Assembly: GCA_934086395.1 (NCBI GenBank)
Contig: CAKOIE010000009.1
Location: 1-43,118, forward strand
Direction of reading: 5' to 3'
Length of the DNA: 43,118 bases
Source: an uncultured Bacilli bacterium
Lineage (GTDB): Bacteria; Bacillota_I; Bacilli_A; RF39; UBA660
A program made the position numbers and the translations under genes. Each line of letters begins with the position of its first letter. Within the stretch, counting starts at the first letter, position 1. The notes beneath the pieces are model-generated. The model made no database searches and was not told the origin of the DNA. It saw only the letters and a program-made list of their open reading frames with translations. Below are positions 42,095 through 43,118 of this stretch, one piece after another.

Positions 42095-42135
42095 CTTGTT
42101 ATTAACATTATATTAATAACAAGATAAAAAGTCAA
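42095..42135 (-). promoter_or_regulatory. Near-consensus promoter with operator palindrome over the -10
   Basis: On the minus strand -35 TTGACT (42135-42130), an exact 17-bp spacer and -10 TATAAT (42112-42107). A perfect 11-bp inverted repeat, CTTGTTATTAA and TTAATAACAAG (42095-42123), is centred on the -10. This is the classic layout of a repressor-controlled promoter. Confidence 0.75.
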
Positions 42136-42164
42136 TACTCTTTTTAACATTTTTTTAAAAACAA

Positions 42165-42192
42165 ATAAAAAAGCTAACATACGTTAACTTTT
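42165..42192 (-). terminator. Intrinsic terminator of the right-edge surface-protein gene
   Basis: On the minus strand AAAGTTAAC-GTAT-GTTAGCTTT (one mismatch) is followed by a T run (TTTTTTATTTG). It starts a few bases after the stop at 42198. Confidence 0.8.
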
Positions 42193-42197
42193 AATTA

Positions 42198-43118
42198 TTA
42201 ATTTAATTTATAAGGATTAGATTTAGAACCATTACCACTAATAATATTTATATTTGATTTTAAATAAAGTGAAGGGAAAATATCATGAGACTTATAAGCA
42301 CAATATTTATTATAAAATGTTCCATCTTCATAAATCTCATAAACATGACAAGAAGAAGATTTTAATGGTGATAATGTGTAATACCAACATAATTTAAATA
42401 ACCAATTATTATTTTTACAATTATTAACTATATTATTTTTACATTCTGTTTCATTTGATGCAAAACCATAATCGCTCGCATATATTAAACCAATTTTTCC
42501 TGTCCAAACAATTGGCCGATTTAAATTTACAATTGTTCCTCTTTCCATATTATATAGATTTACCAATGTTGTAATGTTGTCATCATTTCCTCCTATGTTC
42601 CATACACTTTCGCTTATCATATTTTGATAATTAGACTTTATAACTTTTGTATAATCAAATACGCCTTCTTTTCTTAAAATAATTTTATCCATATCATTAT
42701 CATAATATGAATTATACCAAAAAGTGTTTTGAGATAAATTATAGTTTAAATAATCTCCATTTAATTCCAATTGTAAATGAGCTTGATACCAATCATTTTT
42801 TCCCCAATATCCATCTCTATTTTCATTTTGCGAACTATCCCACGAAAATTCTCCTAATGATTCATCTCTAACTAATTTTAGTTTCTTGCTTGTTACTCCA
42901 CTAGAATCTTTTACATTAAATGCTCCAATTATTCTCCATGTTTCATTATTAAACTCAACATAATTTCTAGGCTCTGCTCCGGTATATCTTACATTTTTAT
43001 CGACGGTTGGATCGATAAATAATCCATGTTTATTATTTATGTCTTTTTGTTGCAAAGTTGTTACATATTCTACAGCATTTACACCAGTACTTTCAAAATT
43101 TACTACTAACTTATTTGG
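42198..43118 (-). CDS. C-terminal part of a surface protein (5' end outside the window)
   Basis: The frame is open from the window edge to the stop, 306 codons; an internal TTG at 43055 is not a start, since coding sequence (FESTGVNAVEYVTT) continues upstream. The C-terminal domain contains KNVRYTGAEPRNYVEFNNETWRIIG, a Trp/Tyr-rich middle, Cys pairs (ETECKNNIVNNCKNN, CWYYTLSPL, SSCHVYE), and ends PSLYLKSNINIISGNGSKSNPYKL. This resembles pilin-like or extracellular modules seen in gut Bacillota surface proteins, but no named family was assigned. No sortase motif is present at the end. Confidence 0.7.
   Translation of the reverse strand, partial: PNKLVVNFESTGVNAVEYVTTLQQKDINNKHGLFIDPTVDKNVRYTGAEPRNYVEFNNETWRIIGAFNVKDSSGVTSKKLKLVRDESLGEFSWDSSQNENRDGYWGKNDWYQAHLQLELNGDYLNYNLSQNTFWYNSYYDNDMDKIILRKEGVFDYTKVIKSNYQNMISESVWNIGGNDDNITTLVNLYNMERGTIVNLNRPIVWTGKIGLIYASDYGFASNETECKNNIVNNCKNNNWLFKLCWYYTLSPLKSSSCHVYEIYEDGTFYNKYCAYKSHDIFPSLYLKSNINIISGNGSKSNPYKLN

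Noticed and set aside
1..43118. Mycoplasma-type code with TGA as tryptophan
   Set aside because: TGA ends rel, pncB and the HD gene within ATGA overlaps to the next start, and TGG encodes Trp in conserved positions, so TGA is a stop.

Overview
The window is very AT-rich and looks like one chromosomal contig of a low-GC Gram-positive (Bacillota or Mycoplasmatota side, resembling uncultured gut lineages such as RF39 or Erysipelotrichales; this placement is inference). Support comes from Bacillus-like neighbourhoods (comN / spoVB-like / rel / dtd; rbgA / rnhB / topA), lipoteichoic-acid synthase, an OatA-like acetyltransferase, and AGGAGG-type ribosome binding sites. TGA is a genuine stop (rel, pncB and the HD-domain gene all end in TGA inside ATGA overlaps), so the code is standard and not that of Mycoplasma. 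No tRNA, rRNA or CRISPR array was seen. Most genes are on the minus strand.

Layout. 1-560: start of an exported surface protein behind a promoter that carries a G7 tract. 568-5168: dtd, rel, comN, a SpoVB-like flippase and a small helical protein. 5251-11620: an operon-like run of a uracil-DNA-glycosylase-like gene, rbgA, rnhB, LTA synthase and topA. 11771-12204: decayed DNA with a second, broken copy of the rbgA 5' end and a rhuM pseudogene. 12366-17286: nucleoside deoxyribosyltransferase-like gene, an M16 peptidase pair, a nucleotidyltransferase-fold protein and a lysophospholipase-like hydrolase. 17310-23160: PQ-loop protein, HAD phosphatase, membrane protein, CtpE-like P-type ATPase and two unknown proteins; two of these genes share a near-identical 34-bp promoter. 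23158-31270: OatA-like protein with a second, nucleophile-less SGNH domain, asparagine synthetase, ProX, HD hydrolase, MazG-like protein, a DUF4097 protein and a LiaF-like protein. 31270-32950: a geneless stretch, a small unknown gene and ung. 32951-41402: an NrtR-like regulator, a tandem pair of tiny hydrophobic-peptide loci, and a compact NAD salvage operon (pncA-pncB-nudix-nadE-nadD-pncC-nadK-aminotransferase). 41415-43118: an unknown helical protein under a palindrome-covered promoter, and the 3' part of another surface protein.

How it works together. The NAD operon covers nicotinamide to NADP and recycles NMN, and the nearby NrtR-like protein is a plausible regulator. Envelope functions (LTA synthase, OatA-like, LiaF-like/DUF4097, flippase, surface proteins) recur through the window. 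The most striking elements are two tandem copies (33837-34562) of what looks like an undescribed type I toxin-antitoxin locus: each has a conserved promoter, a hairpin hiding the ribosome binding site, a 25-31-residue membrane peptide, mRNA ends that pair with each other, and a convergent antisense RNA with its own promoter and terminator. Second is the G7 tract between the -35 and -10 of the surface-protein gene, the arrangement expected of a phase-variable promoter. All calls were read by eye; no database search was run.
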